Shown here piece after piece: positions 1 through 33,640 of a DNA stretch of 64,000 nt. A program made the translations under genes and the position numbers. Location: positions 34,461,027 through 34,525,026 of the forward strand of contig OX439129.1 of NCBI GenBank assembly GCA_949318235.1. Reading direction: 5' to 3'. Under the pieces are notes generated by a model. It searched no databases. It saw nothing but the letters and a program-made list of their open reading frames with translations, and had not been told where the DNA came from. This stretch comes from Ecdyonurus torrentis. Taxonomy: Eukaryota; Arthropoda; Insecta; Ephemeroptera; Heptageniidae. The stretch's first letter is position 1. Every line of letters starts with the position of its first letter.

Positions 1-542
1 TGCCTTAAGTCTTATGCAAATGAGTCTTATGAGTCTTAAGTCTTATGAGTAAGTCTGATGCTGTTTTATAATGTTGTGTCTTTGACGTAGTGTGAGAACG
101 TGAGATGCTAGGCACATTGTATTTTATTTTGACACTATACCTCCATCCCTTTAACGTCTACTTTTTAACTAGCTAAAGCTAGAATATTTGATCCCTAGTC
201 CCAATTTACTATTTAAATTAGAGAATTTTCGCGTTTTATTAATTTTCAATTCAACGTGCTCTAATCTCTACCAACTATTTTCTAACTATAGCTAACTTGC
301 ATTTTTTTTTTTTAGAAGTTTATATTATAATTAGAAGGACAAAGAGAAAAAAAAATCACAATGATGTATTTTCTCAGATCTTAAAAATTTAGCCTATACA
401 TTTCTCCCCACCCTCTTTCTTCCTCTGGACTGATATACTGGGGGTACAATACAACAAGTAACCAGTAGTAGAGGGGGTGAGAGAGTGGTCATCTTTCTCT
501 CCCTCACTCACAAACCGGGCAAAAACGTTGCGTGTTCTGTCA

Positions 543-978
543 AGAGCTGTAAAAAACTCGATATTTTTTTTTTAGCCCGGTTTGACTTGAAACCCGGGTT
601 CAACTTGAAATCAAGCTTAAACTCGAAAAACAAGCGATATTTGAGTCAAAATTTGAAAACGAGCTTTTGAGCCTGTGAGGAAAAAAGATTGATTTTCATT
701 ATGAAAAAATGTTTTTGAAAGATTAGTCATACTCATAAACAAAATTAAAAAATTAAAAAAAAAAAAAAAAAAAATTAACTGCTTATTTTGCATGATAAAA
801 ATATTAAAAACATCATATTAAACAAAAATTACAAACATTTTTTTCTTTGCTTTCTTCAAAAATTGATTTTAGCGATTTTATTTTCAACAGCTTTTTTTTT
901 TTCTTAAGTGTCATTCATGGGCTCAACTCGAAATAACTCATATTTGAGCTAAAAGCTTAAAACCCAGGTTAAACATTT

Positions 979-1028
<50 letters not shown>

Positions 1029-1080
1029 GATCACCTGAAGTTTTTGGCCCGGGCTCGAACTAGTTTAAATTTACAGCTCT
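543..1080. mobile_element. MITE-like element with imperfect terminal inverted repeats
   Basis: The left end AGAGCTGTAAA (543-553) is mirrored at the right end TTTACAGCTCT (1070-1080). The similarity continues inward, less well, to a CCCGG/CCGGG pair at both ends. The interior has repeated 'actcgaaa' and 'caactcgaaat' motifs and a 48-base poly-A run, and no coding frame. No clean target-site duplication is seen, so the superfamily is open. It lies in the Mcm2 intron that runs off the left edge. Confidence 0.5.
980..1027 (+). repeat. poly-A tract, 48 bp
   Basis: This is an uninterrupted run of A inside the MITE-like element at 543-1080. It is long enough to vary in length between individuals or assemblies. 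Confidence 0.95.
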
Positions 1081-1186
1081 AATTCTATCCCACGCACTGT
1101 CTGATGCACTACATCTGCGTGATGTTTTTCAATTAAAATTCCTGCATTACTCTGTTTAGGAGGCTAGGTGTGAGATGGCCTAAAGA

Positions 1187-1544
1187 GTTGTACTCAATGT
1201 CCCTTACACGTCTTCCAACTCTTGGCTAATTTTTTAGACACGCTGTTTTAAATTTCCCTCTCTAAGGAACACTGGGATACGTTTGGGGGCAATTTGAACT
1301 ATTATATAATAAGGATTGATAAGGCTGACTATAGGTCAGAAACAATATTATGTATGACGTAAACAGAGATAACTACTCGGAATTCTTGCGCTCAGGTGAC
1401 AACAGACCTCAAACCTTTGTAAAGCAGTATTTGTAATATAGTAGTTTTGGCTGCCAATCGCGGCGCTAGTTAAAAGCTTGAATCATGCTTGTCTACAAAT
1501 TTATACAGGGAGTCGGAAGACATGTAAGGGACATTGAGTTGTAC
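1187..1544. mobile_element. 344-bp MITE with 27-bp inverted termini and 7-bp direct repeat
   Basis: The element spans 1194-1537. Its left terminus starts TCAATGTCCCTTACA (1194) and the right terminus ends with the reverse complement (1511-1537); 25 of 27 positions match. The heptamer GTTGTAC lies immediately outside both ends (1187-1193 and 1538-1544), as expected for a target-site duplication. The interior has no coding capacity. An alternative reading puts two more bases in the terminus and leaves a 3-bp repeat. It is intronic in Mcm2. Confidence 0.75.
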
Positions 1545-1793
1545 AGTCCAAAGGTAAAAATTGTTTGTGAATATTAATATGTAACTCCTATATTAATGCA
1601 CACCACAAAATTACTAATCTAAGTAAAAAAAATGCATCATAATAATACGCAATAATTGTGGGGGACAGGCCAGTTTTACCCTGATTTTTTGCTTTCTTTC
1701 TATATTCTATGTCTTATTTTCTCATTATGGCTATGTGTATTTTTCCTCATTATAGCTGTTTTTATTTTTTTTTTTTTTTTTATGGTTTCTTAC

Positions 1794-4700
1794 CTTGTCA
1801 AACTCATCAATGAGGCATATCCCAGAGTCAGCAAGTACAAGAGCTCCAGCTTCCAGTGTCCACTCCTTAGATATTGGAGAACGTCGCACATACGCAGTGA
1901 GACCCACAGCAGAGGCACCCTGACCTGTGGTGAAGACTGCTCGAGGGCAGGCGTGCTCCAGACTCTTGAGGAACTGAGACTTGGCTGTACCTGGGTCTCC
2001 ACACAGCAACACATTGATGTCTCCTCTCACCTTGTGCTTCTCACCTGACATTAAAAAAAATACTTTACTACATGGAATCAAATAATATGAAATATAATAA
2101 TTGCTAGAGTCGAAGCACTGAAAATAACTGTGTACTTTAGACACCCATTTAAATATAATACAAGGCAACCACTCATTTTGCATGCCCTGTTATTAATAAG
2201 AGCATAATATCGTACGTCGTGGTGCCGCTATAATGTATGATGTTCATTTGAACAAGAAAATTATTTGTTTGCTGCAAATGATATGCAATGGAAAAATCTT
2301 CAAGTCCAGGTAATGGACAATATAGCGGCACTTATAATGATATGTAATATGAGCAGCTATACACATTATAGGGTATGCATTACATTATTTTTATTTAATT
2401 CTTATCTCGGTTAGGAACTATTTTCCCTCTCATTATTTCATTTTTTTTTCTCTTATTTGGTTCCAGCAAATGTTCACCTCCCATTTCCCAACATTTTCAG
2501 TCTTTTGTACCCCCCTCCCCTATAAAATCTATAATTGCTTCAACAAGTACTACACTCTTTGAAGTTATGAAATTTTAAGACCATAATATGTAATTCATTT
2601 GTTAAATACAGTAAAAACTCGATTTTATGAAGTTTGATTTTACAAATTTCTCAATATTATGACGTCATTTTATAGGTCCCAGCCATTGAGTTACATAGGC
2701 GTTTAAGTGCTAATAAACTCAATTTTATGAAGTGGTCATATTTTGGCTCCCTTGCAACTTCATAAAATCGAGTTTTTACTATAAATAAATTTCTATAAAA
2801 AGATATAAACAAAAGAAAAATATTTCTCACCAGGATTCTTAGACTCTCCTCCAAACAAAGACAGAGTCAATGCTCTCTTAATAAATTGATGACCATAAAT
2901 GGAAGGTCCAATAGATTTGCCAATCCTATCCAAGATACGTTTATCCTTGCTCAACTTTCTGATATTGGTAATGTCCTCATCTGTGAGAGCTTGCACAATC
3001 TGTTATCAAAGAAAACCAGTCAGAACAAGTCAAATTTATCTTAAGACAAAATTATTTACCACAAAATTTATATACACTCTTACCTCTTTGGCATCCTGCA
3101 CGGCTACATAGTTTGCAATGAGGATTGTTGAGAAGACTGGGAAGCCATTTTTGGTGTTGAGAGAGCCACTGTACTGGTTGGAATATATAGCTGTGATGTC
3201 CACTTCGTCACCAGGTTTACAACGATCACACAAGTCTCCCAGCAAGATACAGTCCTTAGAACGAGGCACTCTACCTGGAGGGATGCGAGATGGAGATTCT
3301 TGGATCACAATCTTTTGGTAGTTGCGATATACTGTTTGCTCCATGTTAACCTGTATGAATACAATTTGTAAGTATATATTTTAGGGATGCAACAAATATT
3401 AATTTGAGCTTAAATTAAATTAAACTATTTATTTTTATGGTGGTTTGCAAATATACATACATACATACATATCATGACGCTATAAATCCCTTTCGGGGTA
3501 AGCCAACAACACAGATGTTTTATCCTGACCCAGTGATAGACCTCCACATATATGATGTAAAATATGATCCAAATATATATGATGTAAAAACCAAAGAGAT
3601 TATATAAAGAGGATAGCCCTATGATAATAACATTGAGCTCTCTGTACCTACAAAGAAGAATTCTCAGAAGATACGCATTAAAATTTAATGCTGCGCGATG
3701 GCGGACAAAGCATGATTGGCGGTCACAGCTTTGTTTACATTGCATCGCCCAATCAGGGCCGCTGAGCTTTAGCATGGCAGAAAGCGCAGTCAAATTCTGA
3801 GACTTAGCACAAAGAGCGCAGCGCCTGCTACCCTAGTCCCTCTATCTATAATAACTATGGTAAAAACTACTACCTCAAAACCTGGTCCGTCTGTCCCCCC
3901 CCCCCCCCCCCCCCTTCAGTATCTAAAAGATTTACGCCTGCTAGCAGTCGTTTTATGGCAATAAATTATATTAAAAAAATGTTAAAAGTCTTCTTTGATT
4001 TTGATACAAATGTCATCGCATTCCTTTGCCCTTTTTTTTTTTTTTTTTTTTTTAATTTAAATGAAATTTTATACTTATTATAATTATACTTATTTATAGA
4101 GATGCTATTTATTTAAAACCCGAAGTATATTTTAAAGGTATTTCAATATTAATATTTTGCCTTACCATGAAGGGTCCTCTTGACTGACACTCAGGACAAG
4201 TACCAGGGTCAACTTCCTTATTCTGATGTTGGAAGAAAGGTCCCAAGATGTAACCACACTTGTTACAGTCAAATTTGATAGCAGAGAGTTGAGGCATTAC
4301 TGCTGTTGTAGCAGTTACAATACCTTTGGTTCTCACGAGCTGATTCAAGTGAACCTTTCTGAAAATTTTAAATTAAAATTAGTACATGAAAACAATTCAA
4401 AATTAAATAGATTGTATTTACCTGAAAGTTCTGATATCTTCTACAAGAGGTAAGTCACAGATGCGCACATGAATTTCAGTAGAAACTCTCTCGTACTGAG
4501 GGAACATGTTGAGAACTAATTCTTTAGCTACCTTATCAAAAATTTGTACCATTTCCAATGGTGCTTCAGGAAGGAAGTAAGCAAGAATTTGTTCTTTAGA
4601 AACAAGGACAGGGAATTCAACAATGAAACTTGAAAGATTGCCTGAAATAAAAATACATGATTAGAATTTAATTATTTCCTCAGACATGCAATTTCTTCCT

Positions 4701-6063
4701 TTATTAATAGTAAAACTAGAATACTTACTTTCACACATTTTGCGCATTCTGTCTCTGAATACAAACTGCCCTTGATCGTTAACATAATTTCTAAGGAAGC
4801 TTCTGAAACGATTAGCAATTTCAGTGCTGGGTCCCAACATTGACACCCATTCCTTTGTTGTATATCCTTTGGTATCTTCCAAGTTTTCAATGGACTCAAC
4901 CATCTATTAAAATAGCACATTATTAGCATCACCACAGTTTAACATAAAATGCTTAACAATAAGTTCAACATAATTTTTAAACAATAAAAAAGTAAAGACT
5001 GCTCACCTCAGCATCTTCCATCTCACCCTCGGCAGCTTTCTCAGCCATACGACGTTTCCTACGAGGAGCCACTCCTTCCTCCTCACTCTCTTCATCTACA
5101 CAAACAAGCACAATAAGTTGAGTAAAAGCTGACGAGCAAATCTTCTCCGTGTCAAATCTTACCATATTCCAGTCCTCGTCGTCCACCTGTCTCTCTATCA
5201 CGTCTCCTCAGCTCTGCTTCAGCTGCTGCCCTTGTTCCAGGTGACATCTCATCAAAATCTTCATCATCAAGCATGTCGGGGTCATAACGATCTAATCCTG
5301 GCATTGGACGGTAATCCCTGTATGTAAAATAAAAATTTACATTTAGCTCAAATAAACAAAAACAATAAAATACATAATTAATTATAAAACTTACGCCTCC
5401 ATGTTATCTCCAAACAATTCCTCTCCCTCTCCTTCCTCCTCTTCTTCTTGGCGGACACTTCCATCGCCATCTCCTCCGAGCAACTCAGTCTCATCCTCAA
5501 ATTCTTCCAATTCACGGACAGGAGAAGTTCTTTCAGAACCAGCCTGTCGACGCCTTCCATCACTGGCATCAGATCTGGGGGAACGTGCGTTGCTACGAGG
5601 ACTCTGCAATGTAAAATTGATAGCATTAACAGTTAATTCAGTTAACTGAACACCAGCAGTTCCTACTGATAGTATGAAGTGGGCCTATCTCTTTCATGGG
5701 GCCAAAACATTCATAAATATACATACATAAAGCAGTTTTTAACTACGATACTAGAATTTTTTTTTTAATTTTAACTTCATAAATGTATAATAATTAATGA
5801 CAGTATTATTAATAACATGTAAGGCATTTTAATTAAAACAAGAAAAATATACGAACATATTCATCTCACATAAACTTAGCAGGAAGAAAAACAAACATAC
5901 CGCATGGGATTCTTTACATACAAATATTTAACAAATTACACAAAAGCTCAGTCAAAATCATGGAGTATTAGAAAAAGGGATGTTTAAATTTATTGAATTT
6001 GTTCATTTCACGCTAATATATTACGAATAAACAATAAAATTTATGATATTTCCTTACCGACAT
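1794..6063 (-). CDS. Mcm2: Mcm2, DNA replication licensing helicase subunit (5' part; 3' end outside window)
   Basis: Mcm2 is a subunit of the MCM2-7 replicative helicase that unwinds origin DNA in the nucleus. The coding exons are 6058-6063 (ATG TCG only), 5395-5603, 5163-5317, 5007-5095, 4729-4903, 4422-4641, 4166-4358, 3084-3350, 2831-2999 and 1794-2044. All have GT-AG borders and consistent phases, giving 578 codons. Residues 1-140 are Ser/Arg and acidic-rich, as in the family's histone-binding and kinase-target N-terminus. A C4 zinc finger uses C316, C319, C339 and C342. The Walker A motif GDPGTAKS is at 510-517 and Walker B LIDEFD at 572-577. The family is about 880-900 aa, so the arginine finger and C-terminal third are missing. 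They must lie past position 1, after an intron of at least 1.79 kb. The first coding exon has only two codons, and its start agrees with an ATG downstream of an E2F-like site. Confidence 0.96.
2607..2783. mobile_element. pogo/Tigger-like MITE with TA target site
   Basis: The left terminus CAGTAAAAACTCGATTTTAT (from 2609) and the inverted right terminus (ending 2781) agree at 25 of 26 positions, and TA flanks both sides (2607-2608, 2782-2783). CAGT-AAA-CTCGA termini with a TA target are characteristic of the pogo/Tigger branch of Tc1-mariner. The 173-bp body is non-coding. It sits in the Mcm2 intron between the exons at 1794-2044 and 2831-2999. Confidence 0.75.
3455..3560 (-). repeat. possible 3' tail of a non-LTR element with (ATGT)n end
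   Basis: On the minus strand a hairpin-forming CCCCGAAAGGG precedes a run of TATG/ATGT tetranucleotides. This layout is typical of some non-LTR retrotransposon or SINE 3' ends. No reverse transcriptase frame is attached, and only the general look supports this call. It is intronic in Mcm2. Confidence 0.25.
3895..3914 (+). repeat. poly-C tract, 20 bp
   Basis: This homopolymer of C lies in an Mcm2 intron. Long poly-C/G runs are uncommon in AT-rich DNA; a second run is at 55743-55757. Confidence 0.9.
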
Positions 6064-6160
6064 CGTGATGATTGGCAGCTGCACAAAGATGGCAACTTGT
6101 TGCTATAATCGGCGGGAAAAAATTACCGGGAAGCACTGTGATTGGTTGCTTTAGCTCTTT
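6064..6160 (-). promoter_or_regulatory. Mcm2 proximal promoter with E2F-type site and CCAAT box
   Basis: Read on the minus strand, TTTTCCCGCC at 6111-6120 matches the E2F consensus and lies 48-57 bp upstream of the Mcm2 ATG. A CCAAT box (6141-6145) lies farther upstream and another CCAAT is at 6070-6074. MCM genes are classic E2F targets at G1/S, so the placement fits. No TATA box is seen. The rest of the interval up to DRC7 (6160-6707) is AT-rich with no evident gene. Confidence 0.65.
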
Positions 6161-6707
6161 AAAAATTTGACGATCGAAATAAAAAAAAATGCACAAAAAT
6201 ATGAAAGTTTTAAACTTTTTACCACTTGACGGCGCTCACGAGACGTGATTGTAAAATATAACTGATTACGTAGACAATTAATGCATCTTATCATGTAGTA
6301 AAATGATGGAGGTATATTTTAGTTGTCAAAATAATAATTATGAAGTTAATTAAGTTTAGTTTTATTATGCTGTTTTGTTATCAAGTTATTATTATTTTTA
6401 TTATTTTTTTTTTAACTCAAAAGTTATGGATAAATTTTTACTAATAAAACGCACGCGGATATTATTGAAATAAAAAAGAAATAATATATTAAAAGCAAAT
6501 CCTACATTTAGGTAGTTGAAAAAGGCAAAATGTTTTTTATTAATTCTATAATTTTACAATTATATTTCACTTATCTAATGGTTTGCATAGTTGGATTAAT
6601 TTGCATTATAATATATAAATATATTTATGACGTATAAATTTGTATAATGGCTTAGATTATACATCAATATGTGACCACATTAGGATTAGATGAAGAATGT
6701 GAATGTG

Positions 6708-28195
<21,488 letters not shown>

Positions 28196-29253
28196 ATTTA
28201 TAAAAGATAATTATTTTTTTTAAGAGCGGAAATTTTCTAGTACAACGCTCTCTGCTTACTGACAAAGCTCTCTCTGTATGGAAAGAAACATCCCTCAAAA
28301 TAATTGAGTTATCGATTTCTGGGTTGTTGATATTACTGTATTCTTTCTTTTTCTTTTTTTTTTTTCCATTTCAAATAAAATACTAAAAAATGATAAATAA
28401 AAGTGAACATATTGAGGTAATGGTTATTATTATGAACACTAGAGGCAGCAGAAAACGGGATAAAAAAAATCTGTAATTTATACTGTATTGCCATCTTCAG
28501 CTGCGCTTGAGAAGTTTCTACCGCTTATTATAGCGCCTGCAGAGTTTAAATATATGCAACCTGAATGACAGTGCTGCTTAAAAAGTTGCATAACCAGCAG
28601 GATGTTGGCAAGACAGTAAAATAAATATTATAATTATATTATATTATATTTTTATTTACATTATAGTAATACACACATGAAGCACATAGAAAATAGTTAA
28701 TCTGAAAAAAAAAAAAGGAATAAATCTAACGCTTAATAAAACAAGAATAGAATAAAATCGAATCAATTTATAGTTATGAAGTCGAAATCCATGAAAAACG
28801 CACTCTTTTTATTTCATTTATTTATTTTACTAAACAAGCACCAATATTTAAATTAATTAAAACTGTTTAGAAATTTTTATTGAATTACTATGAAATATTT
28901 AATAACACATACATTTTCATATATTTCACATTTAAATTCTTGTTACTTCTTCTTCTTTTTTTTTTTTTTTTTTTTTTTAATACTACTTTGTTTTAAAGTT
29001 CAGCTGAAACGATATAAAATATTATACTTGTATATTATAATAAAATAAAGCTATGTTAACAAAAAATATATATATATTTAAAAAATATATATTTTTAAAA
29101 AAAGGTTGTATGGAAAAAGTAATACATATTTTATACTTCTATGTATATACTATAATATTTGATCATTATAGGTTATTGAAGTTGTATTATTCCTTACTTA
29201 TTAGTTCGCACAAAAATTACCAATCTGAATATTATGTTGGTTCCGTAGTTGGA
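28196..29253. other. intergenic spacer between DRC7 start and CYP-A end
   Basis: The interval contains the DRC7 promoter (undefined; AT-rich, with a poly-T-rich start) and the 3' flank of CYP-A. Poly-T (28958-28978) is the only repeat of note. No gene is seen. Confidence 0.5.
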
Positions 29254-32200
29254 TTAGATTGCAACTAACTTAACCCAGACTCCACCTTGCGCTGTTAGAA
29301 TGAACTGTCTGGGATCCAAGGTAACTGGGTATGATGTACGTGATGTTGGTAATACTTCAAACTTGCGCAGTATGGAAATTAAACCCAATTTTGACTGCAT
29401 CATTGCAAACCGGTTACCTGTGTACATAAATTATGCTGCATTAATAATTAAACTACTTACGTTATTTTAAATTAATATTACAGTTTATAAAATTTCTTAA
29501 TAATTTTTTATTTTTATTTAAATTTTGTATAATATCTTAAGTTACATGATTAATTTTTTGCGTATATAATATAATGAACTTAAAATAATTTCTTATTGGT
29601 TTGTGTACTAAATTTTAAATATTGAAGTGCTTCTTCATAATAAGAGGGAAATATGTATGCTTAATTTTGATAAATATGTTATATTATACTTGATTAATAT
29701 GAAATGTTATTATACATATAATTATATACTCGTGCATACATATTTCTGTAACGTCAAATTTACATGGAACAATAGGTATACTAAACGTAAGTACTGTATA
29801 CTATGAAGAATAAGAATATTAGCATATTTCATTAAACTTAATTGGCAGTTGATATATCAACATTTTTAAAGTACAATGAAGTTAATTTCATTTCCTGTCA
29901 TCTCTGATTTAAAAACTATTGCAATTTGACACTGTAAAATTTATTGCGCTTTAATATTGCTTCTGTTGAACAGAGGTCATTTAGACTTCTCAAAAACTTT
30001 CTGTTGTTTGATAAAATTACCTATGCACTGCCGAGGACCTTCTCCAAATGGTGTATAAATACATTTACTTCTTAGTTCAGAGCGGTTTTCTTCTCTGAAT
30101 CTATCAGGATCAAAATTTTGAGGATTTGGAAAATAATGTGGATCATTTTGCATTGCATGGGATGGAATATTAATCATCGTTCCTTTTTCTATTGTTACTT
30201 GTGTCCCCGGAATTACGTAGTTTTTGGTACACACTCGCATTTGCGCTGATACTGGAGGATACTTCCTCAATGACTCTAAAATATAGCATTTAGGAAGAAA
30301 ATGATATTAAAATAATAATAATAATAACAATAAAAAAGAAGCATAAAATATTAAATCTAAAAATTAATATTGTTACATTAAATTGTCTACTTCTATAATT
30401 ATTATTACGTTAAATAATACGGAGATCAGTTTATATGTACTTAAATTATTATTTAAAGTACCTTCAATTATGCAGTCAAGATATTTCATTTCCTGTATAG
30501 CTTGGTACGTCAATGCACCATCGTGATTATTTAAAATATTTTCAATATCTTGCCTAGCTAGTTGTTGTAACTTGGGTTGGATTGCAAGCTCAAGTAAAGT
30601 AAAACTTAATAATGTGGATGATGTTTCAAATCCTGCTAAGAAAAACACGGTAGCTTGAGCTGTAACATCATCATCTGTCCAATCTGAAATGGAAGAATTA
30701 AGTAAAATAAAATATTTATTATAAATGCGATAAATAAATTAATTTAAGCTGCATTTATGTATCACATTTATAGCATAAATGTTGCTTTTTTGGAATTACA
30801 TAAATAATTACTATATATATACCATAAATATTATGTTACAATATGCAGCATATTTTTTTATTCAATATTATATTTATAAATTTTATGTTGTATGAATAAA
30901 TGTTGCTGAAATTTGGCTAGTATAATATCATTACGTATTTGGTATTGACCGCACGGAGAAAAGAAATTACATAATTTATGCTGTATTTACGTCATTGTAT
31001 AGCATACATGCTGCTAAATTGGAACAACATAAATAATTAAGCTATACAACAATGAAATATAGCATAAATTATGTTTGAATGTTGCTATAAAAATATATCA
31101 CAATAATTATTTCGCATCTATTTTTTCCGTACGTGTAGGTTTTGGAAAAACTAAACTGCAACTGTTTTAGACAAATGTATTGTTTGATATCTCGAAGGTA
31201 TAGAATTATATTTACATATTAAAATGGCATTATACTTGAATTCCTTTTTACCCAATTAAATTGTTACCCAAATATTATTTAAAAAAAAAAAAGTAAATTT
31301 CTTACTGAATTTACTAAGGTTCTCTTGTCGCACTGCCTCATGGGAAGAGAGATCATCATCATCCGACGCAATACTTCCTTTCTCCTTAATTTCAATAAGA
31401 AGCTGCATAAAATCTTTACGCACCTCACCAGTACGTTTACGAAATGCCATTACGTCACGTACCATAGCTCTGAAGAAATTACTAACATTCTCATCACTGG
31501 ACGCTATTTTCAATCTGGAAGCTATCTATTTAAAACACATGCATATATAGTTTTATAAAATAAGTAGTTTTTTTTATGTATATCAGTAATACAAACCTCA
31601 GGTAGAAAGAAAATCATCGTCATTTTCAAAGCACGAAATAAATTTACATCAATTAACTTTTTACCCATAGTACGAAATTCACAATTAGGATCATTTAGTG
31701 AGTTGCATTGAATTCCAAATGCACAAGAGCCAATTACGTCAGTCATATAGCATCCTATTACTTCCTAAGTATATAAAAAATCATATTAATTAATATTTTT
31801 TATTTTTTTCTTAGAAATAAGATTCCTTTTATTGATTTAATTACCTTAACTTCAAACTCTTCACCTGTATTAGCCATCTCTCCTAAAAAATTCTCAAGTT
31901 GCGTAGCACACTCAGCTACTAAAGGGAACATTGCTTTCATACGCCCTGATGTAAATGTTGGTGTTAATTTTGCTCTCATTTCTTTCCATCGGTGTCCTTG
32001 CAAGTTAAATAAATTCTTTGCATCTAACGGATCAACTTTTTCATCAAACTAAAAAAAAAATAAATAAATAAGAGAGAAAGAGAGAGTACAACGATGTGAA
32101 AAAAAGTAATATATCTGAATCTGATAGTGATAACGAACCTTAGTACCATGATCAGTAAAGTGAGTAAAATCTTTCACAAAAATATGCTTAGCAAGTTGAG

Positions 32201-32450
32201 GATCACGGATGAGAAGAGTAGGTGTCCGTCCTTGAAAGAAACCCACAAAAGGTTCACCCTCAAAGTTTTTGTAGATACGTTGGAAGAACTCGAGTGAGTG
32301 TTCACGAACCATTATAACACTAAATAATGAACCTACTAGAGGATAGGGTTTTATATATATAACACCTTTGTTCTTCCAGTATGAAAATGTTCTTGTTAAA
32401 TAGTAATAAAATAGAGCAAGAACTATCAATATTAGAGTTAAAGCCAGCAT
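29254..32450 (-). CDS. CYP6-like cytochrome P450 (CYP-A), complete
   Basis: This is a microsomal monooxygenase of the insect CYP3 clan, a group used for xenobiotic and secondary-compound oxidation with NADPH-P450 reductase in the ER. The coding exons are 32139-32450, 31845-32048, 31597-31764, 31306-31525, 30462-30683, 30021-30275 and 29254-29417, giving 514 aa. An N-terminal membrane anchor (about 1-22) is followed by YWKNKGV and a Pro-containing hinge. The I-helix motif AGFETSS is at 318-324, the ExxR motif at E376-R379, FDPDRF in the PERF region, and the heme loop [10 protein letters not shown] ends with thiolate C459. All key residues are present and it is probably functional. The ATG directly follows an acceptor AG, so the leader is spliced from an upstream exon with a donor at 33464. 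The substrate is unknown. Confidence 0.93.
30748..31136. repeat. duplicated AT-rich repeat inside CYP-A intron
   Basis: Two related copies (about 30748-30810 and 30980-31039) share the order GCTG-ATTTA-GT / AGCATA-ATG-TGCT / GGAA-ACATAAATAATTA. The second is bracketed by CACGGAGAAAA (30952) and TTTTTTCCGTACGTG (31121-31135), a loose inverted pair. Similar CACGG starts occur at 43221 and 61287. It is probably a dispersed MITE family. Confidence 0.5.
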
Positions 32451-32901
32451 CTGCAAATATAAACATAAAAATTAGAATTTTACAATATTATTAAAGTTTG
32501 GTTTAATTTGAAGCGTTAAAAATTAACCAAGTTATTTATTATTACAGAGGTAATAAATTGGGGTGTTTACCAAATATTGAAAACTACTTTGTTTCGATAC
32601 GTCAACCAAACATCTTTACCTCATTTTTATATGAGATAAGTACACTAATCTCATGTTAAAATGAAAAAGGAGGCTGCCTGGTCATTGACCTATGAGAAAA
32701 ATGTGATAACAGAGTAATGTGTACGTAGAACGTAAAATTATGTCATTTTTGTAGACACGTCATTTTCATACAAAAATTAACACTTATTTTTCATGCGCAA
32801 ATATTACTCCAAGGTAAAAAATCGACATGGATTTCTTCGAATTTTACTAATAAATTATCTTTAATTTTGAAGCGTTTTTATTTATGAGCTTATTTAAATT
32901 T

Positions 32902-32970
<69 letters not shown>

Positions 32971-33640
32971 ATTATTATTTAATTTAGGTATACGATAAGT
33001 AACGCAAGTTTTTTCTTATACGTACTATACAGTAATTCAATATGACCTGATGCATGCAAAATTGTAATAAATGCTTTTCAAATATTATGCACTTTTGTAT
33101 ACTAATTTATTTACATTTCATTATAGTAATACATTAATTTTAAGTAGCCAATTGTATAGATATAGATAATTCACAAATAATGACAAAAATTTATGAAAGT
33201 ATGGTATTTTATTCCCCTTAATAATAATAGCAATAATAATGATTATTATTTTTTAGACTGTATATATAAAAGTATTTATGTTGATATTTAATTTTCCGAG
33301 GAAATATAATGGAAAATATTTAAAATAAAACAACTTTAAACTATATAGCAATATTGTATAATGTATATTTTATTTATAAAAATTGCATTAATTCATTTCC
33401 CATTATTGATGATGAAATAAAATATCTAACGCTGCATTTAAAAAAAAAAAAAGCTTACACTTACCTTTATAGCTTTCACCTCACGGTAAAGTGTGACCCA
33501 CACTAGCTACTTGCGGATTCTTATATGCGTAAAATATTTTGTAGATTGGCATTTCCCTCACATTATGGTGGCGCTGTCAATCGAGAAATTTTGCGCTTAG
33601 CTTACACAAACGCTCTCCTAGCTTAAGTTATACAAATTGC
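32451..33640 (-). promoter_or_regulatory. CYP-A 5' UTR intron, leader exon and promoter
   Basis: The intron runs from acceptor AG (32451-32452) back to the donor GTAAGT at 33464. The leader exon lies just above 33464. Farther upstream, on the minus strand, GACAGCGCCACCATAATG (near 33570-33587) matches a motif shared with other cluster members. (AT)n at 32904-32966 lies in the intron. Confidence 0.5.

Noticed and set aside
1..1793. Remaining Mcm2 3' exons within the window
   Set aside because: I looked on the minus strand for the segment after the Walker B motif and saw no exon. The intron must continue beyond position 1.
5378..5649. Alternative frames overlapping Mcm2 exon 2 on both strands
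   Set aside because: Only the frame that joins MS to SPRSNARS and on to the acidic and [12 protein letters not shown] segments continues through the splice sites.
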